The notes under the pieces are model-generated. The model had not been told where the DNA came from, did not search any database, and worked only from the letters and a program-made list of their open reading frames with translations. The position numbers were made by a program, and so were the translations under genes. Positions 41,257 to 41,286 of a stretch of 41,286 nt of DNA are shown here, one piece after another; position 1 is the stretch's first letter, and every line of letters starts with the position of its first letter. Source of the DNA: Flavobacteriales bacterium (GTDB lineage Bacteria; Bacteroidota; Bacteroidia; Flavobacteriales; Flavobacteriaceae); NCBI GenBank assembly GCA_024229195.1, contig JAAESS010000109.1, forward strand, positions 1 to 41,286, written 5' to 3'.

Positions 41257-41286
41257 ATGAAACACAAAATAACTTTAACAATAAAT
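41257..41286 (+). CDS. Start of the probable 2Fe-2S (CoxS-like) subunit, cut by the right edge
   Basis: ATG at 41257 opens a frame for the last 10 codons (MKHKITLTIN), 12 bases after the FAD subunit stop. The pattern of a short beta strand with Lys/Ile/Thr ending in Asn is how CoxS/XdhS small subunits start, before a Gly and the cluster-binding cysteines. Only the position and these residues support the call. Confidence 0.6.
   Translation, partial: MKHKITLTIN

Noticed and set aside
1-41286. CRISPR arrays, tRNA or rRNA genes, IS elements, prophage
   Set aside because: No direct-repeat arrays, no cloverleaf-like segments, no transposase or integrase frames were seen in the gaps or genes.

Overview
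This is an AT-rich chromosomal window from a member of the Bacteroidetes, most likely class Flavobacteriia. The evidence is a fused lpxC-fabZ gene, a PorX-type two-component/alkaline-phosphatase regulator of type IX secretion, a split transketolase, a lone HsdR-N domain protein beside holA, and many promoters of the Bacteroidetes type (-7 box TAnnTTTG, sometimes with TTG about 19 bases upstream). Shine-Dalgarno sequences are largely absent and several genes start with TTG. I see no tRNA, rRNA, IS element, prophage or CRISPR array; the window is mostly core genome.

Left part (1-10.7 kb): the N-terminal two thirds of PEP carboxylase, ClpB, a TlpA-like lipoprotein, the N-terminal half of a split transketolase without its partner, a TRIC/UPF0126 membrane protein, an MltF-type lytic transglycosylase, a family 2 glycosyltransferase and the HsdR-N protein. 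Middle-left (10.7-15.8 kb): holA, then a reverse-strand serine pathway group serC-serA-DUF1015 with a YggS-type PLP protein.

Centre (16-24.7 kb): porX is divergent from a long co-directional envelope cluster (HD phosphohydrolase, lpxD, lpxC-fabZ, lpxA, efp, a second lpxD, sucD) that supplies the first steps of lipid A synthesis. Then come single or paired genes, most ending in a clear terminator: an M16 peptidase lipoprotein, fabG, and a VWA membrane protein with a prohibitin.

Right part (31.7-41.3 kb): this is the most interesting stretch. A TetR-like regulator, an ABC1/UbiB-type kinase and a flavin reductase are translationally coupled, and are followed by GTP cyclohydrolase I and an SDR protein that lacks the catalytic Tyr. 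From memory this resembles flavobacterial photolyase/cryptochrome neighbourhoods, but no photolyase is present here. Beyond it lies a molybdenum hydroxylase module: XdhC, a dedicated cysteine desulfurase, and a CoxM-like FAD subunit followed at the window edge by the start of what is probably the 2Fe-2S subunit. The 378-base divergent gap in front of the FAD subunit carries several unexplained inverted repeats.

Start sites were corrected in several genes where the longest open frame begins at a TTG upstream of a better start; in three cases that TTG lies inside or against a -7 box or directly before an in-frame ATG.
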